DNA of 64,000 bases from SFLA01 sp045533895 (GCA_045533895.1 JAZSIT010000045.1:1-64000); one strand, 5' to 3'. Counted from the first letter of the stretch, positions 16,594 to 26,362 are shown. Made by a program: numbers and translations. Notes: a model not told the origin generated them from the letters alone.

Positions 16594-17166
16594 ATGATGA
16601 TAACAAAAACAAAGCTTGTTGCCTGCATAACCGCAGTAATACTTACCATTGCCGTATCCCACATAACCTTGCCTGCAGGGGAAGAAAATATTTACGATAA
16701 CACCGTAAGATTGCACATACTGGCAAACAGCGATTCGGAATACGACCAACAAATAAAGCTGAAGGTCCGTGACGCTATTATACAAAACAGCAAAGCCCTT
16801 GAAAGTATTACCGATATATCTGTTTTGGAAGATGAAATAATCCGTATTGCCGCTTCGGTTACAGGGGATACAGAGGTGCGCACTGAATACGGGAAAGAGT
16901 ATTACGATACCCGCGAATACGAAGGAGTTATGTTCCCCGCCGGAACATATACTTCGCTGAGAGTGATTATAGGTAACGGAGAAGGGAAAAACTGGTGGTG
17001 CGTGCTGTTTCCGCCGCTGTGCCTTTCTGCCGCTACGGCGCAGGATGCCCTTGAAAGCACGGGTATGAGCGAGGATGCAGTTAACGTATTTACAAAAACA
17101 GATACGGTGAAATATAAAATAAGATTCCGTATACTTGAAATATTCGGCTTTTTATCAAAGGAGTGA
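16594..17166 (+). CDS. spoIIR: Stage II sporulation protein R
   Basis: SpoIIR is the secreted forespore signal that triggers SpoIIGA-dependent processing of pro-sigma-E in the mother cell. The 190-residue protein has an N-terminal signal helix, then VRLHILANSDSEYDQQIKLK (about residues 38-57) and GEGKNWWCVLFPPLCL (about 128-143), both hallmarks of the family. AAAGGAGG precedes two tandem ATGs; either could be used. It is followed after 6 bp by addB, so cotranscription is likely. Confidence 0.96.
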   Translation: MMITKTKLVACITAVILTIAVSHITLPAGEENIYDNTVRLHILANSDSEYDQQIKLKVRDAIIQNSKALESITDISVLEDEIIRIAASVTGDTEVRTEYGKEYYDTREYEGVMFPAGTYTSLRVIIGNGEGKNWWCVLFPPLCLSAATAQDALESTGMSEDAVNVFTKTDTVKYKIRFRILEIFGFLSKE

Positions 17167-17172
17167 AAAAAC

Positions 17173-20100
17173 ATGCTGCACCGCATAATAGGTAAAAGCG
17201 GAAGCGGAAAAACCCAAGTTATTATAAACCAAATAAAGGAATGTATTTCCGCAAAGCAGCAGTGTATCGTCATCGTGCCCGAGCAGCAATCGGTAGCATA
17301 CGAGAGAAAGCTTTCTGCCGCTTTGGGAGATACCTTTAATATGTACTGCGAGGTGCTTAACTTTGAGCGTCTGCCCAACCGTGTTTCCAGAGAATACGGA
17401 AATTTGGTATCTGCATATATGGACAAGGGCAGCAGAAACGTACTGCTGGCATCTGCAGTGTATTCGGTAAAGGATTCTCTTACCGAATACGCACCCGTTT
17501 GCGAGGACAACGATTTTATTAAAAAAACAAGCGGACTTATTACCAATCTTAAAATGCGGGGAATAACCGCGTCTGACCTTGAGAGCGCGGCGGAGAAGAT
17601 ATCCTCCCCCCGTCTTAAAGGCAAAATAAAGGATATATGCTTAATTCTTAACGCATATTCCGCAATTACCCCTGCGGGAATGTATGACCCTGACGATGCC
17701 CTTACCCACCTTGCACGCAGGCTGGATACACACCCGTTTTTTCTGAACAAATACGTTTTTATTGACGGATGCTATACATATACCGTTCAGGAAACGGAAA
17801 TTATTAAAAAGATACTTGAACAGGCAAGACAGACCTATATATCCTTCCTCGTTGGCGAGGACCCCGACCTTTACAAGGAAACAAGCCTTTGCGCGGAGAA
17901 TATAAAAGCACTTGCTATCAAAACAGAAGATATCGTCCTTGGCGACAACAGGCGCGCAAAGGATGAATGTATTGAATACGCGCAGGATTTTCTGTGGGAT
18001 GCTTCTGCGCCCAAATACGAAAAGAATACCGAAAATATAAAAATAATCTCCGCGTCCGATACCTTTGGTGAAGCCTCGGCTGTGAGCAGTATCATACATT
18101 CTCTCATACGTGACGGATACCGCTACCGCGATATTACCGTTATTACGGGAAGTGCGGGAAATTATGACGGTATAATAGACACTGTTCTCTCATCCGACGG
18201 GGTGCCCTGCTATATGTCTGTAAAGGACGAGCTTGCCACCAAGCCCGTAGTCTCCTTTGTGCTTTCGGCTTTGGAGATTGCCGCCACGGATTTTGCGCCC
18301 GCCGCTGTAAACAGATACATAAAAAACAGCTTTTGCGCTCTCACCGTAAAGGAAAGAGACCTTATATCCCGTTACGCGGATATGTGGGGAATACGGGGAA
18401 AACGGTGGTATGACGGAAAACCGTGGATGATGAACCCCGAGGGATACACCAACACGCTTACGGATTATTCTGCCCACACCCTTTTGTACGTTAACAAAGC
18501 GCGGGACAAAATGATGAATATACTTTTGCCCGTATACGAAACCCTTACTTCTCCCGACCTTACCGTGAGAAGCGGTGTGGAAGCACTTTACAGCCTGCTT
18601 ATATCTGCCGAGGCGGACAAACGCCTCCTTGCCCGCGCAAGGGTGTTGCAGGACACGGGTAAGGAACGGGAAAGTGATATTCTTGCCCAGATATGGGATA
18701 CTCTTATTGATATTTTCGACCGTCTTGCAGACGTTTGCGGTGACGAAAAGGTTAGCCCCGAAAGACTGCACAGATACTTGCTTTTAATGATACAGTCTCG
18801 TTCTGTGGGCGCCATACCGCCGGTAATAGACAGCGTTACGGTAGGCGACGCGCGCCTTATCCGCGCGGAAAACTGCCGCGCCTGCATACTTATGGGAGTT
18901 AACGACGGCGTGTTCCCCAAAGCGCCGGGCAAAAACCCCCTCTTTGACGACACAGAGCTTACCGCGCTGGCAGAGGCGGGGGCTGAAATTGCCCTGCCCT
19001 TTTTCAGACAGCAAAACGAGGAACGCTTTTACTTTACGGCGGCGGTATCCGCCCCTGCGGAAAAGCTGTTTATCACCTATCCACGGGGAGACCTTGGCGG
19101 TGCATCCCTGCGTCCGTCGGTCGCTGTGATGCGGATGAAAGAGCTTTTCGGAATTACCGAAACCCACTTTGGTGACAAGGAAACGGATATGCTTTACTGC
19201 ATACCTGCGGCAAAAAGACATCTTGGCGGAATTAAAAATCCGTGTATAACCGAAGCGCTTTCAGGGCTTTGGAAAGAGGATAAAATGTCCCCCATTTACG
19301 ACGAAACAGCCTTTGTGGAAATGGAGGACACGGTTCTTTCCCTCACCCCCAGCAGAACGGACAAGTATGCATCCTGCCCATTTTCTTTCTTTGCGCGGTA
19401 TTTGCTTAAATTGAGAGAGGACAAGAAAGCATCCTTCTCCGCCCCTGAGGTGGGAACATTTATTCACGCAATACTTGAGGAATTTGTTGCCGCCCGCACG
19501 GCAGACGGCATATTTACTCCCCTTCCCGAAAAGGAAGCAAAGGAGGAGGTAGACCGTCTTACCGAAAGCTATATTCTGTCCGTAGCGGGAGAATATGCGC
19601 AGGACAAGCGGTTTATTCACGCAGTAAATAAATTCAAGCGCACGCTGGGTCTGCTTATTAAAAACATATCCGCAGAGTTTGCGCAAAGTAAGTTCTGCCC
19701 CGTGGGATTTGAAGTAAAGATAGGTATGGGCGACCTGCCTGCGGTGAAAATTCCGACCGAAAAGGGAGTGGTGCGGCTGTGCGGAATTGTTGACCGTACC
19801 GACACCGCAGTTATTGACGGAAAAACCTACCTGAGAGTTATTGACTACAAGACGGGAGACAAAAAGTTTTCTCTTGAAAAAATAGAAAAGGGTCTGGACC
19901 TGCAGATGCTTATGTATCTCTTTGCCTGCTGTGCCGCAGACCAAACAGGAAACACCCTGCCTGCAGGAGTATTGTATATGCCCGCATCCGCCCCCCTCTT
20001 GGACGGAGAAAAGGAATATGAGGATATTGAGCAGGCGGCAATAATGGGAATTAAAAAGAGCGGTCTTGTCCTGGCAGACCCCGAAATTATCCGCGCGATG

Positions 20101-20343
20101 GACGCGGAGGGCGGCGGAATATTTATACCCGCGCGTCTTAAAAAGGACGGCACCGTATCATCGGTGGGCGCAAGTGCAAAAACACTTGAAGAATTCGATG
20201 AATTGCAGGATAAGCTTAAAGACACCATACGTGCTATGGGCGACAGGCTTATATCCGGCGATATGTGTATAAAGCCTATAAAGGACGGAAGCATAAACGC
20301 CTGCAGATATTGCGAATTTAAGGCGTTTTGCAGAAAGCAATAA
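17173..20343 (+). CDS. addB: ATP-dependent helicase/deoxyribonuclease subunit B
   Basis: AddB is the Chi-recognising nuclease subunit of AddAB, which resects double-strand breaks for RecA loading. The 1056-residue protein has the N-terminal P-loop GKSGSGKT (residues 7-14), and near the C-terminus a RecB-type nuclease motif VIDYKTGD. Four cysteines that fit the structural 4Fe-4S cluster are present, one in ASCPF (about 735) and three at the very end (ACRYCEFKAFC). Length is a little below the usual 1150. It follows spoIIR and precedes addA by 21 bp. Confidence 0.95.
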   Translation: MLHRIIGKSGSGKTQVIINQIKECISAKQQCIVIVPEQQSVAYERKLSAALGDTFNMYCEVLNFERLPNRVSREYGNLVSAYMDKGSRNVLLASAVYSVKDSLTEYAPVCEDNDFIKKTSGLITNLKMRGITASDLESAAEKISSPRLKGKIKDICLILNAYSAITPAGMYDPDDALTHLARRLDTHPFFLNKYVFIDGCYTYTVQETEIIKKILEQARQTYISFLVGEDPDLYKETSLCAENIKALAIKTEDIVLGDNRRAKDECIEYAQDFLWDASAPKYEKNTENIKIISASDTFGEASAVSSIIHSLIRDGYRYRDITVITGSAGNYDGIIDTVLSSDGVPCYMSVKDELATKPVVSFVLSALEIAATDFAPAAVNRYIKNSFCALTVKERDLISRYADMWGIRGKRWYDGKPWMMNPEGYTNTLTDYSAHTLLYVNKARDKMMNILLPVYETLTSPDLTVRSGVEALYSLLISAEADKRLLARARVLQDTGKERESDILAQIWDTLIDIFDRLADVCGDEKVSPERLHRYLLLMIQSRSVGAIPPVIDSVTVGDARLIRAENCRACILMGVNDGVFPKAPGKNPLFDDTELTALAEAGAEIALPFFRQQNEERFYFTAAVSAPAEKLFITYPRGDLGGASLRPSVAVMRMKELFGITETHFGDKETDMLYCIPAAKRHLGGIKNPCITEALSGLWKEDKMSPIYDETAFVEMEDTVLSLTPSRTDKYASCPFSFFARYLLKLREDKKASFSAPEVGTFIHAILEEFVAARTADGIFTPLPEKEAKEEVDRLTESYILSVAGEYAQDKRFIHAVNKFKRTLGLLIKNISAEFAQSKFCPVGFEVKIGMGDLPAVKIPTEKGVVRLCGIVDRTDTAVIDGKTYLRVIDYKTGDKKFSLEKIEKGLDLQMLMYLFACCAADQTGNTLPAGVLYMPASAPLLDGEKEYEDIEQAAIMGIKKSGLVLADPEIIRAMDAEGGGIFIPARLKKDGTVSSVGASAKTLEEFDELQDKLKDTIRAMGDRLISGDMCIKPIKDGSINACRYCEFKAFCRKQ

Positions 20344-20364
20344 AACGGAAGGGAGGAACACAAA

Positions 20365-23300
20365 ATGCCATTTACCACAGCGCAGACAAAGGCAATTGAA
20401 ACACGGGGCGTAAGTCTGGTGGTTTCCGCAGGTGCGGGAAGCGGCAAGACAACGGTAATGACCGAGCGTATCCTCCGTTCTGTTCTGGACGGAAGGGATA
20501 TTAACCGATACTTAATAGTAACCTTTACAAAAGCGGCGGCGGCTGACGTAAGAGAAAAGCTGTACCGCGGGCTGATGAAGGCGCAGGCGGAGGACCCTAA
20601 AAACCGTCACATTGCAAGACAGCTTATGTCACTTCCGTCGGCGGATATATCTACTGTTCACGCCTTTTGCTATTCAAGGATAAAAGCATCCTTCTCTCTG
20701 CTTGGAATTACTCCCGACGTGCGCGCCGCAGACGACACGGAAGCAAACCTTTTGCTTGAAGAAGCAATGGAAAAGGCTGTAAATGAGGGGTACGAAAAGG
20801 AAAAAGAACACTTTTTATTGCTTGCAGACGCATTTTCGGGTAGAAGAAATGATAAAAGACTTGGTGAATCCATGCTGGCGATGTATAAAAGCCTGCGTGT
20901 ATACCCCCACCCCTTTGATTTTTTGCAAAAGCTTATAAACGACCTTGAAGCCGACTGCAAAAACAACAGATACGAGGACACGGCGGTATGCAAAATAATA
21001 ATGACCGAGGCAAAGGAATGTCTGCTTACCGTGCGCGAACAGGTTTCCGCCTTGTGCAGATTTACCGAGGACGCGGGCGAAGAGGTTATTATACCCGCGC
21101 TGTACGGACTTTTGGAGGAAACCGATAATCTTATTGCCTTGTTCCCTGCAGGTTATTCCGCTGTAAAAGAAAGCCTAAATTTAATAAAAAATCCCCGTAT
21201 GCCTGCAAAAGGCTTTGCGGACGAGGGGGCAAAGGAATACATTTCTCAAACAAAAAACGAGATCTTTGAAGAAATAAAGAAAATAAAAACAAGGTTTTTC
21301 CTGTTTTCCGCAGAAACAAACCTTGCAGATATGAGATATTCCCTTAAAATAATAAAAGCGGCAAAGGAATTTTTGACCGAGTTTGATTCTTTATACACCC
21401 GATCAAAGGAAAAAACAGGGGTAATTGATTTTCCCGATCAGGAGCACTTAATGCTTTCTCTGCTGGAAAAAGACGGTATGCCTACTCCCCTTTGCGAGGA
21501 ATTAAAGCAAAGCTTTGACCAGATCTACGTTGACGAATATCAGGACACAAACCCCTTGCAGGACAGAATATTCTCACTCCTTTCGGGGGATAACCGCTTT
21601 ATGGTTGGCGACGTGAAGCAGAGCATATACCGGTTCCGTTCCGCTCACCCCGATATTTTTATGTCCTACTGCCGTGTTTTCGGCACGGAAAAATATCCCA
21701 AGACCGAAAAGGTGGTATTGCGGGAAAATTTCAGATGCGATAAAAACATTATTGATTTTTGCAACAAGGTGTTTACGGGTATTCCCGAGCTTTGCAGACA
21801 AATGAACTACACAGACGAAGCACTTGTGTTTTCAAAGGACAAGGACACAGGTAATACCCCCGTCCGTTTTACAGTAATAACCGGCGGATATGAAATGGAT
21901 GCAGAGGAAAAGCAGATTGCCGAAGCTACATATATTGCAAACGAAATAAATTCTCTGGTGGGAAAGGAAACAAAAAACGACGGAACACCTATAAGATACG
22001 GCGATATTGCGTTACTGTTTACCGCGCTGAAAAGCAACGTAAGCGTTTACACCAAGGTATTTGAGGAGTGTAACATCCCCTGCCGTGCCGAAAAAAGCGA
22101 AAGCTTTACAGACAGGCAGGAAATACTGCTGGCAGTAGCTGCGTTAAAGACTATCGACAACCCCACATCGGATATTCCTCTGGCGGCTACCATGCGCTCC
22201 CCCTTATTTGGCTTTACCGCAGACGAGATGTTAAAGGTGCGCCGCTCGGTTAAGACCGATTGCCTATACGATTGCGTGCAAGCGGCGGCAAAGGCGTGGA
22301 GAAATGACAGGGAAAAGGGAAAACACTACTTTTCCTTCCCGCCCGTGCTTAAAGCAACTCCCATTCCCAGAAGGTTTCTTAAAGCAGAGGGCGGATATAT
22401 TTCAAAAGCCTTATCCGATAAATGCAAAAAGCTTCTTTCCCGAATACACACGTGGCGTATCGGTGCGGAGGGAACGCCCGCACACCGTTTTATATGGCAG
22501 TTTTATAACGAAAGCGGAATTGTTTCCGCCGTGCTTTCCGAAGAAAACGGCGAAAAACGTTACCGCAACCTTATGCTTTTATACGAATACGCCCGTTCTT
22601 ACGAAAGTGTTTCCTTTAAGGGATTAAGCGCTTTTTTGAAATATCTTGACAGTGTGGACGGGCTGGAGGAAGCAAAATCACCCGATGACGGCGGCAACAC
22701 CGTTAAGCTGATGACTATACACCGCTCCAAAGGACTGGAATTTCCCGTGGTGTTCCTTGCAGATACTGACAGAGCCTTCCGTCTGCGTGATGGCGGCAAC
22801 GTATTGATACGCAAGGACGGTATTGGAATAAAGTTTTCCCAATACGACGGTATGGTTGTGAAAAACAACTGTATTACCGACAGTTTGCTTATTAAAGAAA
22901 CTACCGACCAGATATCGGAAGAAGCGCGCAAGCTTTACGTTGCCCTTACCCGTGCAAGAGAAAGACTGTACGTTACCGCAAAAAGCGAGGAGATTTCCGA
23001 CCTTGGCGGTGATATGCGTACCGCACGTTGCCACGGGGACTGGATTGGGGAAAGCGTTGGTACCGAGCCTTGTGAAGGTTACGTGTTTGAGCAGATAAAC
23101 GCAGAGGATATACGTCCCATTGCGGCAGACGAAGGCGAAAAAGTGTTTTTGCCCCCCGAAAAGGATATACGCACTCCCCTTGAGTTTGTGTATACCCACC
23201 CCGGCGCGGATATTCCCGCAAAAATATCTGTTTCCGAAATACGCCCCGGTCTTTTGGAGGAAGAAGAATACACCCGCACCGTAAAGAGAAGCTCTGTGCT

Positions 23301-23847
23301 GCGCAAGCCCGCATTTTTGGGAAGTCACGCATTTACTGCGGCGGACAAAGGAACTGCAAGCCATTTGTTTATGCAGTTTGCGTCCTTTGAAAACGCGGTG
23401 GCGCAGGGCGCGGAGGCGGAGGCAAACCGTCTTGCGGAGCGCGGATATATTACTCCCGAGCAATTATCCCTTATGGATTTTGATGCTATTAATAAGTTCT
23501 TTGCTTCCGACCTTTACCGCAGAATGTGCGAAAGCAGTGATATCCACCGCGAAAAACGCTTTTCCGTTGAGGAGAGTGACAGAGTCGTCGGCGGCACGGG
23601 AAAGGAAAAGATACTTGTGCAGGGCGTTATCGACTGCTTCTTCCGTAATCCCGACGGCACCTACACCGTAGTGGACTACAAAACAGACCGCGTTAAGGAA
23701 AAGGACACCCTTATCGCCCGCCACAAGCCACAGCTTTCCTTTTACGTATCTGCAGTGGAAAGAATGACAGGCGCAAAAGTATCCAAAGCAGTGCTTTATT
23801 CCTTCGCTCTCGGCGAGGAAATTGAAGTAAAAGTGACAAGCATATAA
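20365..23847 (+). CDS. addA: ATP-dependent helicase/nuclease subunit A
   Basis: AddA is the 3'-5' SF1A helicase and second nuclease of AddAB. The 1160-residue protein begins with the Q motif (FTTAQTKAIE) and Walker A SAGAGSGKTTVM (about residues 19-30). It has the UvrD-type Walker B VDEYQDTNPLQ (about 390), KQSIYRFRSAHP (about 417) and LMTIHRSKGLEFPVVFL (about 780), and ends with a RecB-like nuclease motif VVDYKTDRV. All catalytic motifs are intact. GGGAGGAACACAAA precedes the ATG. A very strong terminator follows. Confidence 0.96.
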   Translation: MPFTTAQTKAIETRGVSLVVSAGAGSGKTTVMTERILRSVLDGRDINRYLIVTFTKAAAADVREKLYRGLMKAQAEDPKNRHIARQLMSLPSADISTVHAFCYSRIKASFSLLGITPDVRAADDTEANLLLEEAMEKAVNEGYEKEKEHFLLLADAFSGRRNDKRLGESMLAMYKSLRVYPHPFDFLQKLINDLEADCKNNRYEDTAVCKIIMTEAKECLLTVREQVSALCRFTEDAGEEVIIPALYGLLEETDNLIALFPAGYSAVKESLNLIKNPRMPAKGFADEGAKEYISQTKNEIFEEIKKIKTRFFLFSAETNLADMRYSLKIIKAAKEFLTEFDSLYTRSKEKTGVIDFPDQEHLMLSLLEKDGMPTPLCEELKQSFDQIYVDEYQDTNPLQDRIFSLLSGDNRFMVGDVKQSIYRFRSAHPDIFMSYCRVFGTEKYPKTEKVVLRENFRCDKNIIDFCNKVFTGIPELCRQMNYTDEALVFSKDKDTGNTPVRFTVITGGYEMDAEEKQIAEATYIANEINSLVGKETKNDGTPIRYGDIALLFTALKSNVSVYTKVFEECNIPCRAEKSESFTDRQEILLAVAALKTIDNPTSDIPLAATMRSPLFGFTADEMLKVRRSVKTDCLYDCVQAAAKAWRNDREKGKHYFSFPPVLKATPIPRRFLKAEGGYISKALSDKCKKLLSRIHTWRIGAEGTPAHRFIWQFYNESGIVSAVLSEENGEKRYRNLMLLYEYARSYESVSFKGLSAFLKYLDSVDGLEEAKSPDDGGNTVKLMTIHRSKGLEFPVVFLADTDRAFRLRDGGNVLIRKDGIGIKFSQYDGMVVKNNCITDSLLIKETTDQISEEARKLYVALTRARERLYVTAKSEEISDLGGDMRTARCHGDWIGESVGTEPCEGYVFEQINAEDIRPIAADEGEKVFLPPEKDIRTPLEFVYTHPGADIPAKISVSEIRPGLLEEEEYTRTVKRSSVLRKPAFLGSHAFTAADKGTASHLFMQFASFENAVAQGAEAEANRLAERGYITPEQLSLMDFDAINKFFASDLYRRMCESSDIHREKRFSVEESDRVVGGTGKEKILVQGVIDCFFRNPDGTYTVVDYKTDRVKEKDTLIARHKPQLSFYVSAVERMTGAKVSKAVLYSFALGEEIEVKVTSI

Positions 23848-23863
23848 GTTACCATAGTGTAAA

Positions 23864-23897
23864 AATTCTCCCCGAGAGAAGCCTCTCGGGGAGAATT
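23864..23897. terminator. Bidirectional Rho-independent terminator
   Basis: A 15 bp perfect stem (23864-23878 with 23883-23897) closes a 4-base AAGC loop between convergent addA and the M23 gene. A-rich sequence on one side and T-rich on the other allow both directions. Its right arm ends 3 bp before the M23 stop codon. Confidence 0.92.
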
Positions 23898-23899
23898 TA

Positions 23900-24571
23900 C
23901 TATTCTGCTTTGTCAAGATACAGAACGGGGTCAACGGCAGTGGTACCCACCTTTACCTCAAAGTGTAGATGGGGCACGGAGGCGGATTCGATAATGGCGG
24001 TGGAGCCAACGTTACCGATAGTCTGACCTGCCTTGACGGTTGCACCTACGGAGATGCCCTCGGGCAGGGTTTCCTCAAGATTGGCGTATACGGTTACAAG
24101 GTTGCCGGAATGGGTTACCTCCACCACGGTGCCGTAAAATGCATCGTTATACACTGCAGAAACGGTGCCGTCGGTATAGCTTACAACCGCGCTTCCTTCA
24201 TCTGCCGCGATATCAACGCCGCAATGGGTGCGGTAATCCTGCATAGTGGGCGAAAAGACAAGCGCGGTGAGCGAATGTGAGGTAATGATACTGCCCGAGA
24301 CGGGAACCTTGTAGACGGGAACGGTAATTACGTCTGCGGGAACGTCGTTGGGAATATCCGCAACAGGTGTATCGGATATTTCGGGAAGCTGGATAGACGG
24401 TACGGAAATTTCGGGTATGGAAATTTCGTCACCGCGGTTGATGGAATAAATACTTACTGCCATAACAGCCACAGTTACCACCGCCGCGCCCAGATAAACG
24501 TATGCCGAATACCGCTTGAAAATTTTGTTAAACGGTATCTTCTTAAAATTAAAGCCCTTTTTTTCCTTCAT
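23900..24571 (-). CDS. spoIIQ: M23-family peptidase, SpoIIQ-like
   Basis: The 223-residue protein has a basic N-terminus, one membrane helix (about 25-45), a proline/serine-rich linker, and a C-terminal LytM/M23 domain with HCGVD (about 116-120) and HLHFEV (about 200-205), so the zinc ligands are present. SpoIIQ sits in the forespore membrane, pairs with SpoIIIAH and helps engulfment; in clostridia its LytM domain keeps the zinc site. Placement directly after spoIID and a possible sigma-F promoter support SpoIIQ over a general endopeptidase. Confidence 0.82.
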   Translation of the reverse strand: MKEKKGFNFKKIPFNKIFKRYSAYVYLGAAVVTVAVMAVSIYSINRGDEISIPEISVPSIQLPEISDTPVADIPNDVPADVITVPVYKVPVSGSIITSHSLTALVFSPTMQDYRTHCGVDIAADEGSAVVSYTDGTVSAVYNDAFYGTVVEVTHSGNLVTVYANLEETLPEGISVGATVKAGQTIGNVGSTAIIESASVPHLHFEVKVGTTAVDPVLYLDKAE

Positions 24572-24602
24572 AAAAAGAAATCCCCCTTTTATATTTCAGA
24601 GT

Positions 24603-24632
24603 TATTTTACCCATATAAAGGAGGATATATTC
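24603..24632 (-). promoter_or_regulatory. Candidate sigma-F promoter of the spoIIQ-like gene
   Basis: Leftward GAATA (24632-24628), 15 bp, GGGTAAAATA (24612-24603) resembles the sigma-F consensus GYATA-N15-GGNNANANTR with two mismatches. It lies between the spoIID stop and the spoIIQ ribosome site (AAAGGGGGATTTC). Confidence 0.42.
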
Positions 24633-24637
24633 AGTAT

Positions 24638-25414
24638 TTATATTTTCATTGTGACGCACGTGCCCGAAAAATAGTGGGATATTATTTGACGATAATTTTT
24701 CCCCTCCTCCGCAAGCAAGCACGCGCCGTAAAGAGAAAGTCCGCATCCGTTGCCCACGCCGCGGCAAAAGGCAGTATACCCGCCGTCCGGCAATGAATTC
24801 AATGTGAAATCGTTGGAGGCAAGAGAAAAATACTCTGTAAATTCGGAGACAGAGGCATAACCTTTTTCAAATTCAACACTTTTTACTCTGCCATCGCTTC
24901 CGTAGGAAACACTTATTATTTCGCCTTTACCGAAAGCGGAAATTTCCAAAGCGGAAATGTTTTTTTCGCTGTAAAAGCCGGGATAAGCGCTTTCATCGGG
25001 AGTAGGTACAGACAAAAGATAAGGCGCATCGCCATCGGCAGTATTTTTATTTGAACAAAGATGAAAGCATGCGTTTATTATCCGACCGGAATAGGTTATA
25101 TATTCGCCTTCTGTGGAAAATACTGCCCTTTTAACGGCGTTGTACAGATTTTCCCCCTGCTCTGCGGAAACAACAGCCGTTGCAAGCTCTCCTTCGGGCA
25201 GAATTTTACCGTTATAATAAATATATGTACGCAATGTAACCGCAATAGCTTTAAGCGCTTCATCGGGAAGAACATCCTCGCACATACCAAGCATTACCGA
25301 CAGCACGTATTCCTCCTCCGGCGGTTGTTTTTCCTCCATGCCCACCGATGGATACAGCGGTAAAAGAAGCACCCATAAAAAACAAAACAAAAAAAGAAGC
25401 AGAAGGTTTTTCAA
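24638..25414 (-). CDS. spoIID: Stage II sporulation protein D
   Basis: SpoIID is a lytic transglycosylase that trims peptidoglycan during engulfment. The 258-residue protein has an N-terminal membrane anchor (KNLLLLFLFCFLWVLLL) and a SpoIID domain starting EEYVLSVMLGMCEDVLPDEALKA, with a glutamate in the expected catalytic place, and GVGNGCGLSLYGA near the C-terminus. It is shorter than the Bacillus protein (about 340). The start is a TTG; the next in-frame ATG would remove the anchor. The start codon lies in the loop of a terminator-like hairpin. Confidence 0.88.
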   Translation of the reverse strand: MKNLLLLFLFCFLWVLLLPLYPSVGMEEKQPPEEEYVLSVMLGMCEDVLPDEALKAIAVTLRTYIYYNGKILPEGELATAVVSAEQGENLYNAVKRAVFSTEGEYITYSGRIINACFHLCSNKNTADGDAPYLLSVPTPDESAYPGFYSEKNISALEISAFGKGEIISVSYGSDGRVKSVEFEKGYASVSEFTEYFSLASNDFTLNSLPDGGYTAFCRGVGNGCGLSLYGACLLAEEGKNYRQIISHYFSGTCVTMKI

Positions 25415-25440
25415 AATGGCTTTACGCCCCTTTCTGCTTC
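25391..25440 (-). terminator. Terminator-like hairpin overlapping the spoIID start
   Basis: Leftward GAAGCAGAAAGG (25440-25429) pairs with CCTTCTGCTTC (25406-25396) with one bulge, followed by seven T and more T-rich sequence. The 5' arm holds the purine-rich ribosome site, the loop holds the TTG start, and the 3' arm and T-run encode the spoIID signal sequence. It would end transcripts of the upstream membrane-protein gene and may attenuate spoIID. Confidence 0.7.
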
Positions 25441-25464
25441 AATTATATTCCTTTTTTTGTTTTT

Positions 25465-26301
25465 CTATTCCGCCAAGGCAGGTACTTCCTCAATCTTTTC
25501 CACAGAGAACATACGGCAATAGATATATATGGTAAGTACCAAGTCTGCCATGCAATAAACAGTTATATCCGTAAAATGGAGGGGCCAGAAAAGCGCCAAA
25601 AACAGAGCAGGCACGCAATACACCAGCATTAGCATATTGGTTATAAATCCCAGCGCAACGTATATACGCTTGCGGCGGTAGCCTACTGTGTATCTTCCCT
25701 CACAGCAGAGGAACAGCATGAGAGAAGCCAGTCCCAAAAGATGATAGCTGTATGAGGAAGCGGTTACCGTAAGACTGCGGACTACAAAATCATAAAGAAG
25801 TCTCACCGCAGTGAGTAAAACGGGAACCATTGAGAACACCGGCAAAAGCTTTGCGTACCTTTCGCGGGTTCGTCTGGACGAAATCATCATAAAATACACA
25901 CCGGATAAAACGGTAAGTAATATTATAATAATGAATCCGTAATCGTAATTCTGCTTTTCAAAAATAATGCGGTAAAGATAATATATAACCAGCGTAAAAA
26001 GCATCATTCCCGTTAAAGCGGAGGAAAACACCACAAAGGGACGGTCAGACTTAAAGACGCCGTTTATCTTTCCTGCAAATAAGACAGAGCCTGCAAAAAA
26101 CAGCACAGCCAAAACAACGCAAGTGATTGCAAACGCCAAAGGAGCGCTTGTGCCCTCAAGGTAATACAGTCCGTCTGAATTTTCAAGCGAATCCATCTCT
26201 ATGTGGTTTCTTATTAACACGACGCGGGCAACTGCCAACGCCAGGGATACCAACAGCGATATTGATATAAATATTTTATACTTCTTTTCGTTGCTTAACA
26301 T
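25465..26301 (-). CDS. Polytopic membrane protein of unknown function
   Basis: The 278-residue protein has about seven hydrophobic segments and few charged residues outside short loops (RRTRERY, GYRRKRI). I recognise no catalytic motif. It starts with the ATG giving MLSNEKKYK, has its own promoter and lies between two SpoIID-family genes, so a sporulation-related role is conceivable but not shown. Confidence 0.7.
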   Translation of the reverse strand: MLSNEKKYKIFISISLLVSLALAVARVVLIRNHIEMDSLENSDGLYYLEGTSAPLAFAITCVVLAVLFFAGSVLFAGKINGVFKSDRPFVVFSSALTGMMLFTLVIYYLYRIIFEKQNYDYGFIIIILLTVLSGVYFMMISSRRTRERYAKLLPVFSMVPVLLTAVRLLYDFVVRSLTVTASSYSYHLLGLASLMLFLCCEGRYTVGYRRKRIYVALGFITNMLMLVYCVPALFLALFWPLHFTDITVYCMADLVLTIYIYCRMFSVEKIEEVPALAE

Positions 26302-26333
26302 ACGTTAGTTCCCTTTCCCCAAATATCTACGTA

Positions 26334-26362
26334 ATTATACAACAGATTTTTCGAGTTGTAAA
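26334..26362 (-). promoter_or_regulatory. Promoter of the membrane-protein gene at 25465-26301
   Basis: TTTACA (26362-26357), 17 bp, TATAAT (26339-26334). Confidence 0.72.
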
